DNA of 64,000 bases. Origin: Sulfurovum zhangzhouensis. GTDB lineage: Bacteria; Campylobacterota; Campylobacteria; Campylobacterales; Sulfurovaceae. Numbering within the stretch: the first letter of the stretch is position 1; every line of letters starts with the position of its first letter. Position numbers and translations under genes: made by a program. The DNA lies in the NCBI RefSeq assembly GCF_030347965.1, contig NZ_JAQIBD010000002.1, positions 372,001 to 436,000 of the forward strand, given 5' to 3'. Below, one piece after another: positions 9,801-17,088 of this stretch. The notes under the pieces were generated by a model, which was not told where the DNA came from, did not search any database, and was given only the letters and a program-made list of their open reading frames with translations.

Positions 9801-11244
9801 CCATTGAAGCAGTCGGTTCTTTTCCCTCTTCGATCATCGGCTTGATCACTTCTCTGATCAGTTCAAGCGTGTAGTTGAAGTAACGCTGCTTCGCCTCCAT
9901 CTCTTTTGGCTCACTGTAAGACTTCTCTAATTGAGTATTAGGTACATGTTCTTGAAGATAACTCATGTTCTCTCCAAGCCACTTGTTATATGGGTGCCCA
10001 GCCTTGATATACTCATTGATATCTTCATTGTAAAGTACTTTACCGAACTTAAGGTCGATACCCATCATTTCGCCCGATTGAAGTCTTCCACGCTCAACAA
10101 TCTCCTCTTCAGGAAGCTCTAGAACCCCATACTCTGATGAGATAAGAAGTCTGTTATCAGTTGTTTTGATATACTTGGATGGTCTCAAACCGTTTCTGTC
10201 AAGTACACAACCGATATAACGGCCGTCAGTCATACTCACAGCTGCAGGACCGTCCCATGGCTCAAAACATGTACTTGCATACTCATAAAATGCTCTAAGG
10301 TCACTATCCATATGCGGTGCATTTTGCCATGGTGCAGGGATAATCGAACGTGCAGCTTTAAAGAAATCTACACCGTTAACACGCAAGAACTCCATGAAGT
10401 TATCAAGACTTGCAGAGTCACTCATCCCATCTTGAATAATATCCATCAATCTGCTCATCTCATCATCACTGAACACGTCACTTTTTACTGCATTCATCTT
10501 GGCAGCAACGTTAAATCTATTGGCTGTAACAGAGTTGATCTCACCGTTGTGTGCGATCATTCTAAATGGCTGTGCAAGTTTCCACTGTGGCAATGTGTTA
10601 GTCGAGAATCTTTGGTGGAAAAGACAAAATGATATCTCAAAATTTTCGTTGGCAAGATCTTGGTAAAACTCTTTGATATGCGTTGGCATCACAAGGCCTT
10701 TATACGATACCACTGCTGTAGAGAATGAAGGAATGTAGAAATCTTTATCCTCTTTCAATGCTGCTTCGATCTCTTTACGTGAAAGGTAGATCAAAGCATC
10801 AAAACGCTCTTTTGCTACTGCCGACTTAGGTGTTACAAATACCTGTTTCATATCTGGAAGTGTTTCTAGTGCCTGCTTTCCAAGTGCATTTGTATCAACC
10901 GGTACCGTACGTGTATAGATCACTTCAAGATCATTGTTCGCACATACTGATTTGATCACATCAAAATTGCTTTCATTTCTTGAAAACACCATTGCTACTG
11001 CATACGTTTCAGGAAGCGCTACACCGTCTTTATCTGCCTCTTGTGCAAAAAATGATCGCGGTATAGAAAGCAAAAGACCAGAACCGTCTCCTGTCTTACC
11101 GTCTGCTGCAATTGCCCCTCTATGCATCATACGCTCAAGCGCAGTTACAGCATCTTCGAGGTTTTTATGAGAAGGAATATTGTCGATGGATGCCAAAAGT
11201 CCAAATCCACAATTGTCCTTAAATGAAGTATATAAGTCTTGCAT
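6823..11244 (-). CDS. gltB: Glutamate synthase (NADPH) large subunit
   Basis: A 1473-residue full-length GOGAT alpha subunit. The N-terminal class II amidotransferase domain carries the catalytic Cys at residue 12 (KDNCGFGL), implying an 11-residue propeptide. Next come the central domain, the FMN-binding synthase barrel (segments SGEGGEDEARYG, KPGEGGQLPG and SGADGGTGAAP), the 3Fe-4S cysteines in CMMLRICHLNTC and the C-terminal beta-helix. It makes glutamate from glutamine and 2-oxoglutarate. The small subunit gltD is not adjacent in this window. The nearby guanidine operon would release ammonia that this pathway could capture; that link is inference. Confidence 0.97.
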   Translation of the reverse strand: MQDLYTSFKDNCGFGLLASIDNIPSHKNLEDAVTALERMMHRGAIAADGKTGDGSGLLLSIPRSFFAQEADKDGVALPETYAVAMVFSRNESNFDVIKSVCANNDLEVIYTRTVPVDTNALGKQALETLPDMKQVFVTPKSAVAKERFDALIYLSRKEIEAALKEDKDFYIPSFSTAVVSYKGLVMPTHIKEFYQDLANENFEISFCLFHQRFSTNTLPQWKLAQPFRMIAHNGEINSVTANRFNVAAKMNAVKSDVFSDDEMSRLMDIIQDGMSDSASLDNFMEFLRVNGVDFFKAARSIIPAPWQNAPHMDSDLRAFYEYASTCFEPWDGPAAVSMTDGRYIGCVLDRNGLRPSKYIKTTDNRLLISSEYGVLELPEEEIVERGRLQSGEMMGIDLKFGKVLYNEDINEYIKAGHPYNKWLGENMSYLQEHVPNTQLEKSYSEPKEMEAKQRYFNYTLELIREVIKPMIEEGKEPTASMGDDAPIAAFSKEQRNFTDFFKQKFAQVTNPPIDPIREKTVMSLNTGFGEVRNVLSDDAEHAKRLKTVLPVMSAESFHILQEFGDENNAKYDAAYKTGHYETTFTHDLKASLDALIEQIIIDVRDNGVRTIILDDRGLAANNKVMPILMVVGRLNQTLLERKLRHLTSVVAATGEVFDPHSAACLIAYGAAAIFPYLLYYTVETLVEEEGEELAATFKVVRKAIGGGLLKIMSKMGISTVSSYRNSKLFDAIGLSEEIIEECFKGTRGLLKGLGYSDIEERLNSNHQRAFTDAFEGERHVLYKGGFYKYRKGEEFHDFSKTTISAIQKAAETGSKEDYAEVKKLVNERHEKFIRDFFEFTSDRTPISIDEVEPLSEIFKRFSTAAMSMGSISQEAHETLAVAMNTIGGKSNSGEGGEDEARYGTDKVSKIKQVASGRFGVTPEYLQNAEELQIKVAQGAKPGEGGQLPGSKVTPLIARLRYTKPGVTLISPPPHHDIYSIEDLAQLIFDLKQANPRAKVAVKLVSTAGVGTIAAGVAKAYADKIIISGADGGTGAAPIGSIRFAGNPWELGLVEAHNALKANNLRGQVTVETDGGLKTGMDVVKAAILGAEEYAFGTAALVIVGCMMLRICHLNTCSVGVATQDPKLRERFSGNVEKVINYFNLIGEEVREILASLGYRSLEEIIGKTELLKVIDDEFAQKFEFEKLLEKVEGVDTCQVPFNEPYDQNEYEKAILEELLATIENPETPITLTKKINNLNRSFGTRISGEIAKRYGNEGLPEGTINLDLTGTAGQSLGAFLSKGININVKGAGNDYIGKGMNGGRIVITADKIAGAPFALGGNTCLYGATGGTVYINGMVGERFGVRNSGVTAVVEGTGDHPCEYMTGGVVAILGKTGVNFGAGMTGGKAFVYDIDGGFYEKLNLELVEAFRIDTDEYDTEMFELKDLLKDYIEKTGSRRATEILEEFRTEIRKFWMVVPRGTKPTLEAQKKGE

Positions 11245-11428
11245 TGTTCAGCCTTAAAAATTGGTATAAAGAACACGTCACTGTGTTCATAAAATAGGCC
11301 CGATTATACAAAAATAGCCGTTAAATATTGTTTAATAACTCCTGCATTACCTTCCGCTGGGCTGTTGTTTAATACTGTTTGCATTATAATTTACCGAAAT
11401 ATCTAAAAAATCTAAAGAAGGAACTGCC

Positions 11429-12046
11429 ATTAAAGGTTTTATACTGGGTGTAAAAAAAGCCAAGAACGAAGACTCGATCGCAGTTGTCTTAAGTGAAGAG
11501 CATATCCGGTCATATTACCGTTTTTTCGGTGCAAGACATTCTATCTTACAGCTTGGAAATCTGGTGGATTTTGAAGTCGACGGTGAGGATGGCAGATTTC
11601 TTCCCCGTATACGTTCTCTCTCTCATATCGGTTTTCCTTGGCTCTTTGATAAAAACAGACTGCTGCTTTGGCATAATTTCATCCGACTTTTTGAACCGCA
11701 CCTCAAAGATGCTGAAGAGATAGAGAGTTTTTATTTCGATCTATTGCTGGATGCTGCCAAAAGATGGCATAAACAGAATCCCAAACGTATAGTCTGTGAA
11801 AGCTATATCAAATTGCTGGACTATGAAGGACGCATTCATCATGATGAACAATGCTACATCTGTGAAACGCCTATAGATAAACACATCTCATTGATGCAAT
11901 CATTCATTCCCGCACATCCCGAATGTCTCTATAGTGCTTCACTGCCAAAAGAAAAAGTATTTGAGTTTTTTGAAAGCCGGAAGACAGTTTTTTTGGAAGA
12001 TAATGAAGTTGACTACCTCTATGAGATAGTCATGAAAGGGCTCTAA
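11429..12046 (+). CDS. recO: DNA repair protein RecO, apparent ATT start codon
   Basis: A short (205-residue) epsilonproteobacterial RecO, an accessory factor for RecA loading on gapped DNA. From base 11429 the frame encodes KGFILGVKKAKNED and then RFFGARHSILQLG and GFPWLFDK, as in Campylobacterota RecO. There is no in-frame ATG, GTG or TTG between the upstream stop (11387) and the conserved N-terminus; the first in-frame GTG lies past the conserved FGARHS block and the first ATG is at 11564. An AAGGA site at 11418-11422 sits six bases before the ATT codon. I therefore place the start at ATT. The gene ends in a hairpin shared with the convergent neighbour. Confidence 0.85.
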   Translation: MKGFILGVKKAKNEDSIAVVLSEEHIRSYYRFFGARHSILQLGNLVDFEVDGEDGRFLPRIRSLSHIGFPWLFDKNRLLLWHNFIRLFEPHLKDAEEIESFYFDLLLDAAKRWHKQNPKRIVCESYIKLLDYEGRIHHDEQCYICETPIDKHISLMQSFIPAHPECLYSASLPKEKVFEFFESRKTVFLEDNEVDYLYEIVMKGL

Positions 12047-12059
12047 AAAACTTTTAGAG
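12041..12059. terminator. Bidirectional terminator holding both stop codons
   Basis: The inverted repeat CTCTAAAA-aac-TTTTAGAG lies between convergent recO and the PhnA-like gene. The recO TAA (12044-12046) is in the left arm and the opposing TAA (12054-12056) in the right arm. T-rich DNA follows on the plus strand. Confidence 0.6.
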
Positions 12060-12623
12060 TTTCTTCAAAAACTCTGTTTTAAGATAGATCATTGTTCCGT
12101 TAACACGTCCCTGAATATGCGTCGGATCATCAAATACCATACGGATATTTTTTACTGTAGTTCCCTGTTTGGCCGTAAAGCCGGCACCTTTTACAGGAAG
12201 GTCTTTAATGATACTGACACTGTCCCCTTCCTCAAGCAATGTACCGTTTGAATCTCTTACCTCCGGTTGGTTTCCCTCTTCCAACCCGGCATCTGCCCAC
12301 TCTTGTACTGACGGGTCAAGATAAAGCATATCAAGCATATCCTGTGGCCATCCCTCACTTGAAATCTGTTTGAGGATACGGTATGCCATAGCTTGAACTG
12401 CAGGTTCCGGACTCCACATTGTATCATTCAGACAGTGCCAGTGATTAACATTTTCCATTGGATTGGCTACTAATGATCGACATGTATCACAAAGTAAAAT
12501 AGACTGTTCTGCACTCCCATCTGAAGGCTCAACCTGATAGACAGCCAGTTCATCCGTTGCCCCACACAACTCACACTTTTCACCACTGCGATCTTTGAGT
12601 ATATTTTCGATAGCCTTCATCAT
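12054..12623 (-). CDS. PhnA/YjdM domain zinc-ribbon protein
   Basis: A 189-residue soluble protein. An N-terminal zinc ribbon (CELCGA then CDTCRS) is followed by a linker and a C-terminal beta domain (EEGDSVSIIKDLPVKGAG, then KQGTTVKNIRM) that matches the PhnA/YjdM family. Despite the old name, the family has no proven role in phosphonate use. The protein is longer than classical YjdM (about 110 residues) because of a helical insert between ribbon and barrel. An AGGGGG site precedes the start. It is transcribed alone and convergently with recO. Confidence 0.85.
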   Translation of the reverse strand: MMKAIENILKDRSGEKCELCGATDELAVYQVEPSDGSAEQSILLCDTCRSLVANPMENVNHWHCLNDTMWSPEPAVQAMAYRILKQISSEGWPQDMLDMLYLDPSVQEWADAGLEEGNQPEVRDSNGTLLEEGDSVSIIKDLPVKGAGFTAKQGTTVKNIRMVFDDPTHIQGRVNGTMIYLKTEFLKKL

Positions 12624-12664
12624 GTACCCCCTTGAATTACTTTTAATTATATTCTATCAGAATG

Positions 12665-13168
12665 CTACTTCAAAACTCTAAGGCGTCCTTTCAATCCCAA
12701 TGTTGTCGTATATCCAACATCAGTAAACTTCAACTCCCCTTTGGAATCAAAGAAAAATGTCGTGGGAAAAACTTCTACATTAAAAATACCGGCCCACTTA
12801 CCCTGTACATCATTAAGTACACGAAAGTGATAACCGTTTTGTGTCATATATTCAGATAACAGATCATTTGAACCAGAATTCACGGCGACACTCAGTACCT
12901 CATACTCCTCTGAAATCTTCTGGATATTGGAAGCCTCAGCTTTACATGTAGGACACCAAGTCGCCCAGAAATGTACGACCAGAGGTTTACCCTCTATCGC
13001 TTTACTCTTAAACACACTACCGTCTATCAATGTTGCTTCTATCTGTGGCAATGTGCTGTTTTTCAGTTCAGGACTGCGTAGATAACTAATGACGTTACTG
13101 ATCACAAAGAGTGACACTGCAAATATCACTATCTCTTTGAGTAATTTTTTCATGTTCGGCTTCATCAT
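12665..13168 (-). CDS. TlpA-like periplasmic thioredoxin (WCPTC)
   Basis: A 167-residue membrane-anchored thioredoxin-fold protein. One N-terminal hydrophobic helix (EIVIFAVSLFVISNV) is followed by a TlpA/ResA-type domain with the redox motif in HFWATWCPTCKAE and the cis-proline region VFPTTFFF. It probably acts in the periplasm, reducing or oxidising protein disulfides, for example during cytochrome c assembly, which fits the many c-type haem proteins nearby. The start may be the internal Met at 13153, which gives a more usual signal sequence. Confidence 0.85.
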   Translation of the reverse strand: MMKPNMKKLLKEIVIFAVSLFVISNVISYLRSPELKNSTLPQIEATLIDGSVFKSKAIEGKPLVVHFWATWCPTCKAEASNIQKISEEYEVLSVAVNSGSNDLLSEYMTQNGYHFRVLNDVQGKWAGIFNVEVFPTTFFFDSKGELKFTDVGYTTTLGLKGRLRVLK

Positions 13169-13292
13169 TTCAACTTTTCCATATCTATTTTACATCTCTT
13201 TATGTAGTTTAAAATCGGTAAAAACCTGTTTCCCTATTTTATGATAAGTAGCTTGATTTTTAATATGGAGAATCAATAATATTCATACTGAA

Positions 13293-13622
13293 TCAAGACT
13301 GTAATTGTAAACTTACAATCCCGATCAGTATTAAAACAATGGATAGTATCTTTTTAAAGTGAAGTTCCACTCCCATATAAAAGTACTCTATAAACACTAA
13401 AGCTGTGATCCCTATGGCACACCATACTGCATATGCTACACTTACAGGCAATACTTTCATCGATTTAGAGAGAAGCAGAAAACTGCAAAGAACCAGGACA
13501 ATAGTAAGAACTGTAGGTAAAGGTTTCGTAAAACCTTCGCTGAATTTCAGCCCCATTGCCCATAAAGCTTCAAGCAATCCTGCAACAACAAGATAGACCC
13601 ATGCCAGTGCAGTTACTGACAT
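13293..13622 (-). CDS. gdx: SMR-family guanidinium exporter (Gdx/SugE type)
   Basis: A 109-residue four-helix small multidrug resistance protein. The N-terminal helix carries the essential Glu in AGLLEALWAMGLKFSEGF, and the second half has the VAYAVWCAIG segment. Both resemble the Gdx (formerly SugE) subtype, which exchanges guanidinium for protons, rather than the EmrE subtype. It is the last gene of the guanidine operon and overlaps the preceding gene by ten bases. The context strongly supports guanidinium export. Its presence with an importer suggests control of internal guanidine level. I see no strong terminator after it. Confidence 0.88.
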   Translation of the reverse strand: MSVTALAWVYLVVAGLLEALWAMGLKFSEGFTKPLPTVLTIVLVLCSFLLLSKSMKVLPVSVAYAVWCAIGITALVFIEYFYMGVELHFKKILSIVLILIGIVSLQLQS

Positions 13623-14014
13623 ATAAAGTGTCTCCAGCTTTTAAGATCGCTTATCTCTTTTGCGTCTTTTACAAAGTCAGCTTCACATAAAAACCCGTAA
13701 ACACCACTTCCATCTTCCAAATATACGGTTCCGATTCCAAGAGGTGAAGCGATCTGCTTCATAAACTTTCCAAAGCTCCCCACAGGCATTGACCACACTT
13801 CAAGCTCAATTTGGGTATCACTTGTGCTGTCATAGATCATTCCGGGACGGATCGGATCTTTGTTTTCCAGCACGAACAGCCTATACCCTTTTTTTGTCCT
13901 TGTTTTTTGGACGAGTTTGGCATCAAGATCGGTTAATTGCCAGTTTAAAGGCAACCCTTCCATATGTGCACCGCAAACACCGACTAATATTTCATTCTCT
14001 TTCATTTTAGACAC
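13613..14014 (-). CDS. Allophanate hydrolase C-terminal domain as a separate protein
   Basis: A 133-residue protein matching the C-terminal domain of AtzF/DUR1-type allophanate hydrolases: VGAHMEGLPLNWQL, then LEVWSMPVGSFGKF, PLGIGTVYLEDG and a final W-R segment. In fused enzymes this domain has a gamma-glutamylcyclotransferase-like fold and contributes to the second half of allophanate breakdown and to assembly. Here it is a free subunit. The GTG at 14014 overlaps the amidase stop by eight bases; an alternative ATG at 14005 lies just after that stop. Either would allow translational coupling. The two frames differ, so this is a true gene split unless a sequencing frameshift is involved. Confidence 0.85.
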   Translation of the reverse strand: MSKMKENEILVGVCGAHMEGLPLNWQLTDLDAKLVQKTRTKKGYRLFVLENKDPIRPGMIYDSTSDTQIELEVWSMPVGSFGKFMKQIASPLGIGTVYLEDGSGVYGFLCEADFVKDAKEISDLKSWRHFICQ

Positions 14015-15329
14015 CTAAATATTTTGAAGAGTAATCCAGGATTTTCCCTTCTTCAAATTTATCAGCAACAATTGTTACACCAAAAGGCAGACCATTCTCC
14101 CTGAAACCTGCAGGAACTGCTATAGCACAAAGATCAAGAAGGTTCATAAAATTGGTATAGTATCCAAGGTTGGTATTTAGCTGTATCGGATCAGCATTCA
14201 CCTCTTCTATCTTATAGATCGTTCCAGTTGTTGGAGTCAGGACAAAATCATATTCATTGAATATAGTGTCCATGATTTTTCTATTTTTCTTCAATGTGTA
14301 TTCAGACTCAAAATAGTTGATCGCATCTATCTTGTCTCCACCGGATATGATGGTTCTTACTGTTTCATTTACTACTTCGGGAGTCTTTGTGATAGTATCT
14401 TTTATGGCGATATATCTCTCAGCTACCCATGGACCGCTATAAAGAAGATTTGCACTCTCATCAAAAGGGGTATAATCTATCTCTACAGCTTTCCCGCCTA
14501 ACGATTCAAATTTTTTTACAGCCTCTTCAAAGAGTTTTTGCGCTTGATCATCACCAAAGAATTTCAAGTGCTCCTTTTTAGGGATAGCAAATGTGAAACT
14601 CTCTTTTGATTTTTCTTCTGTAGGAGTATATACTCTGCTGTAGATATCCTTTTGGTCATATTCATTCATTATCTCAAATACTGTTTTGATATCAGAAAGT
14701 TCTTTAGTAAAAACAGTAACACAGTCTAGACTTCTACAAGCCGGAACCACACCACTGGTACTTACAACACCTTTACTTGCTTTTAGACCGATCAGGTTGT
14801 TAAATGCGGCAGGAACCCTTCCCGATCCAGCCGTATCTGTTCCAAGCGAGAAAACTGCCATATCCAGCGCGATACTGATAGCACTTCCAGAGCTCGAACC
14901 GCCCGAGATATACTCTGGATTTATGCTGTTTTTACAGGCACCGTAAGGAGAGCGGGTACCGACAAGGCCCGTAGCGAACTGATCAAGATTTGTCTTACCC
15001 ACAGGGATTGCCCCGGCTTCGATGAGCTGTTCAACGACGAACGCTGAACACTCCGGCGTATAAGCAAACTCGGGACAGGCTGCTGTTGTCGGTATGCCTG
15101 CAAGGTCAATGTTGTCCTTAATAGAAAATGGGATGCCATAAAGCGGCAATGAATCAATATCAACACCTTCTAGACGCACAAAATATGGCTCGAGCTCTTC
15201 ATCGCTAAGGACGTAGAGATAGATCGGATTGTCGGCATGCTCGGTAATACGCACTTTGATCTGAGCGATCACATCGCGTGGTGTAATTACTTTATTTTTA
15301 TAGTCATTTAGTAGTTGTGAAATAGTCAT
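14007..15329 (-). CDS. atzF: Allophanate hydrolase, amidase domain only
   Basis: A 440-residue amidase-signature enzyme with a complete Ser-Ser-Lys triad: Lys71 in PFSIKDNID, the Gly-Ser-rich loop near 143-150 (GGSSSGSA) and the nucleophilic Ser near 169 (GTDTAGSGR). The short N-terminal helical region and the following sequence resemble AtzF, which splits allophanate to ammonia and carbon dioxide. Typical AtzF is about 600 residues; the missing C-terminal domain is the next gene. In the operon it would take allophanate made by CgdAB. It lies 12 bases after the EamA transporter gene. Confidence 0.9.
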   Translation of the reverse strand: MTISQLLNDYKNKVITPRDVIAQIKVRITEHADNPIYLYVLSDEELEPYFVRLEGVDIDSLPLYGIPFSIKDNIDLAGIPTTAACPEFAYTPECSAFVVEQLIEAGAIPVGKTNLDQFATGLVGTRSPYGACKNSINPEYISGGSSSGSAISIALDMAVFSLGTDTAGSGRVPAAFNNLIGLKASKGVVSTSGVVPACRSLDCVTVFTKELSDIKTVFEIMNEYDQKDIYSRVYTPTEEKSKESFTFAIPKKEHLKFFGDDQAQKLFEEAVKKFESLGGKAVEIDYTPFDESANLLYSGPWVAERYIAIKDTITKTPEVVNETVRTIISGGDKIDAINYFESEYTLKKNRKIMDTIFNEYDFVLTPTTGTIYKIEEVNADPIQLNTNLGYYTNFMNLLDLCAIAVPAGFRENGLPFGVTIVADKFEEGKILDYSSKYLGV

Positions 15330-15341
15330 AATCTATCCTTT

Positions 15342-16232
15342 TTATATAGTCGTTTCTACTGCAGGTACGTCGTCGTCTTTGGTACGCAGTGCTTCTATGA
15401 ATGCTGCTGTCAGGATCAGTAAGCCGCCGAGTATTTCAACGGGACTCATCGTCTCCCCCGCAATGATAGTCGCAGAGATAACAGCAGTGATCAGCTCCAT
15501 GATGATAATGATCGAAGAACGTCCAGCTTCCATATGTGTAACGCCCCACTGAGAACCGATATTTGCTGCAAGCAGCCAGATAAGCGCATAAAGTGCAAGT
15601 GCAAACCAGGTATCTGTTGAGACGTGCCCTGGTATTGGTTCAACATTGCCTGCGATCAGTATGGCAGCGAGAGTGAAACAGCCGTAAAACATCGCAGTGA
15701 TCTTTGATGCTACCGGAACAGCCTGTGCTGCCCGGAAAACGAGATTGTTCATGGCAAAAAAAAGTCCTGAGAACAAAGCGATCAGATCAATCCATGACGG
15801 TGCACCGCCAAGAGCATCAAAGCCACCTAAAATAAGGAAAGCCCCGCTGATAGCCAGACCCACGCCAAGCCAGCGCCATCGGTCGATCTCCTCTTTTAAA
15901 AAAAACTTTCCGCCTAATACGCCCCAGACCGGAAGCAAATAAAACAGTACCATGACACGGATCACCTCACCGTTGATCAGAGCATAGGTGAAAGCAAGAT
16001 TGGCACCGCCTCCAAGTACAAAAATAAGCCCCATCGCTTTCTTATGTTCACGCCAGATGGATGCTTGTTTCAGTAGCAACGGTGTAAGTGTCAATGCTAA
16101 AATGCCATAAGCACCCAGGGTCAAGGCGATGCCGTCGATACCCATACCATTGATAGTTTTAAGTGGCAGCCATGAAAGACCCCATAGTATGGAAGCACCC
16201 AGCAATACGATAACAGGAAGGCGTGAACTCAT
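15342..16232 (-). CDS. EamA/DMT-superfamily transporter
   Basis: A 296-residue inner-membrane protein with about ten hydrophobic helices arranged as two EamA repeats (ILWGLSWLPLKTING at the start, GGLLILTAAFIEAL at the end). EamA proteins usually export metabolites. Its start overlaps the preceding isomerase gene by four bases (ATGA), so it is coupled within the guanidine operon. The substrate could be guanidine, a substituted guanidine or a pathway by-product; sequence alone does not decide. It is the second exporter-type gene in this operon besides the SMR protein. Confidence 0.85.
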   Translation of the reverse strand: MSSRLPVIVLLGASILWGLSWLPLKTINGMGIDGIALTLGAYGILALTLTPLLLKQASIWREHKKAMGLIFVLGGGANLAFTYALINGEVIRVMVLFYLLPVWGVLGGKFFLKEEIDRWRWLGVGLAISGAFLILGGFDALGGAPSWIDLIALFSGLFFAMNNLVFRAAQAVPVASKITAMFYGCFTLAAILIAGNVEPIPGHVSTDTWFALALYALIWLLAANIGSQWGVTHMEAGRSSIIIIMELITAVISATIIAGETMSPVEILGGLLILTAAFIEALRTKDDDVPAVETTI

Positions 16233-17080
16233 AAGGCATCCTTGGTCATATAGTTTTCAAAATGTTCAACTTCTGTTGTACACATCCAGCAGTTGATCTC
16301 CCATAGATCGGCTACAGGTGCTTGTGTAAAGGGCAGTGTGTGCAGGTAGCCGTCCGGACCGAATTCCGGAGTCATCGTACTGACTTCAAAACCGCGCCCG
16401 TACTGAGCCTCCCAGAAACGCTCCCAGCATTGTTGATGGGCTTTCAGGGCATACGCATACTCGGGTGCAGCAGGATGCGGTACCTGCGGTCCCTGATCAT
16501 AGCCCACCCGTGCATGGATATGACGGACATTTGGGGCGATCGCTTCAATCGTTTCAATCTCCGTGTCCATCTGCCGTTCACAGACAACGCACCAATGGCT
16601 TATATCTGCCGTCAGAGAGATCTGCGGCAGCATCTGCACGATACGGCGGGTTACCCACGGATTGAACAATGAACGGCTGCGGTGTGTCTCAAAACTGATC
16701 TCAAGATTGTAACGTTCTGCCAATTTCATTCCTTCTTTGAAAAAATGCAGGCTCTCTTCCTCATTCCAGGCATCCAGTCCGCCAATGCAGGTAACAAAAA
16801 GTGGTTCGAGTCCCGCACTGCGGCTGAGGATCGCTTCAAGATCATTTAAATGACCTTGTACATCCAAATCCCGTCGAGGGACATAATCGCCTCCTGTCAC
16901 TGCTTCAGCGATATAAAGCAGGCCATGCTTTTCAAGACATGCTTTCCAGTATGTACGTTCATCAGATGATATCGGTGCAGACCCTTCGATACCGTCAAAT
17001 CCGGCTGCTTTGGCTTCCTGACAGGCGATCTCGAAGTCTCCTTCATATCCCCACATCGTCTTAAAACATTGTAGTCTCAT
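16229..17080 (-). CDS. Sugar phosphate isomerase/epimerase-like TIM barrel
   Basis: A 283-residue protein of the xylose-isomerase-like (AP endonuclease family 2) barrel. Candidate metal ligands are present: Glu in ISFETHRS, Asp-His in TADISHW, His in HIHARVGYDQGPQ and a late Glu in MTPEFGPDG. The family includes isomerases, epimerases, dehydratases and inosose-type enzymes, so the substrate is open. It lies eight bases after the carboxylase gene and overlaps the next gene by four bases, so it is firmly in the guanidine operon. No step of the basic guanidine route needs it. Confidence 0.8.
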   Translation of the reverse strand: MRLQCFKTMWGYEGDFEIACQEAKAAGFDGIEGSAPISSDERTYWKACLEKHGLLYIAEAVTGGDYVPRRDLDVQGHLNDLEAILSRSAGLEPLFVTCIGGLDAWNEEESLHFFKEGMKLAERYNLEISFETHRSRSLFNPWVTRRIVQMLPQISLTADISHWCVVCERQMDTEIETIEAIAPNVRHIHARVGYDQGPQVPHPAAPEYAYALKAHQQCWERFWEAQYGRGFEVSTMTPEFGPDGYLHTLPFTQAPVADLWEINCWMCTTEVEHFENYMTKDAL

Positions 17081-17088
17081 CGCAGTAT

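Noticed and set aside
14005-14015. Programmed frameshift joining the two allophanate hydrolase parts
   Set aside because: No slippery heptamer is evident and both genes have their own plausible starts; a split gene is simpler, though a sequencing error is not excluded.
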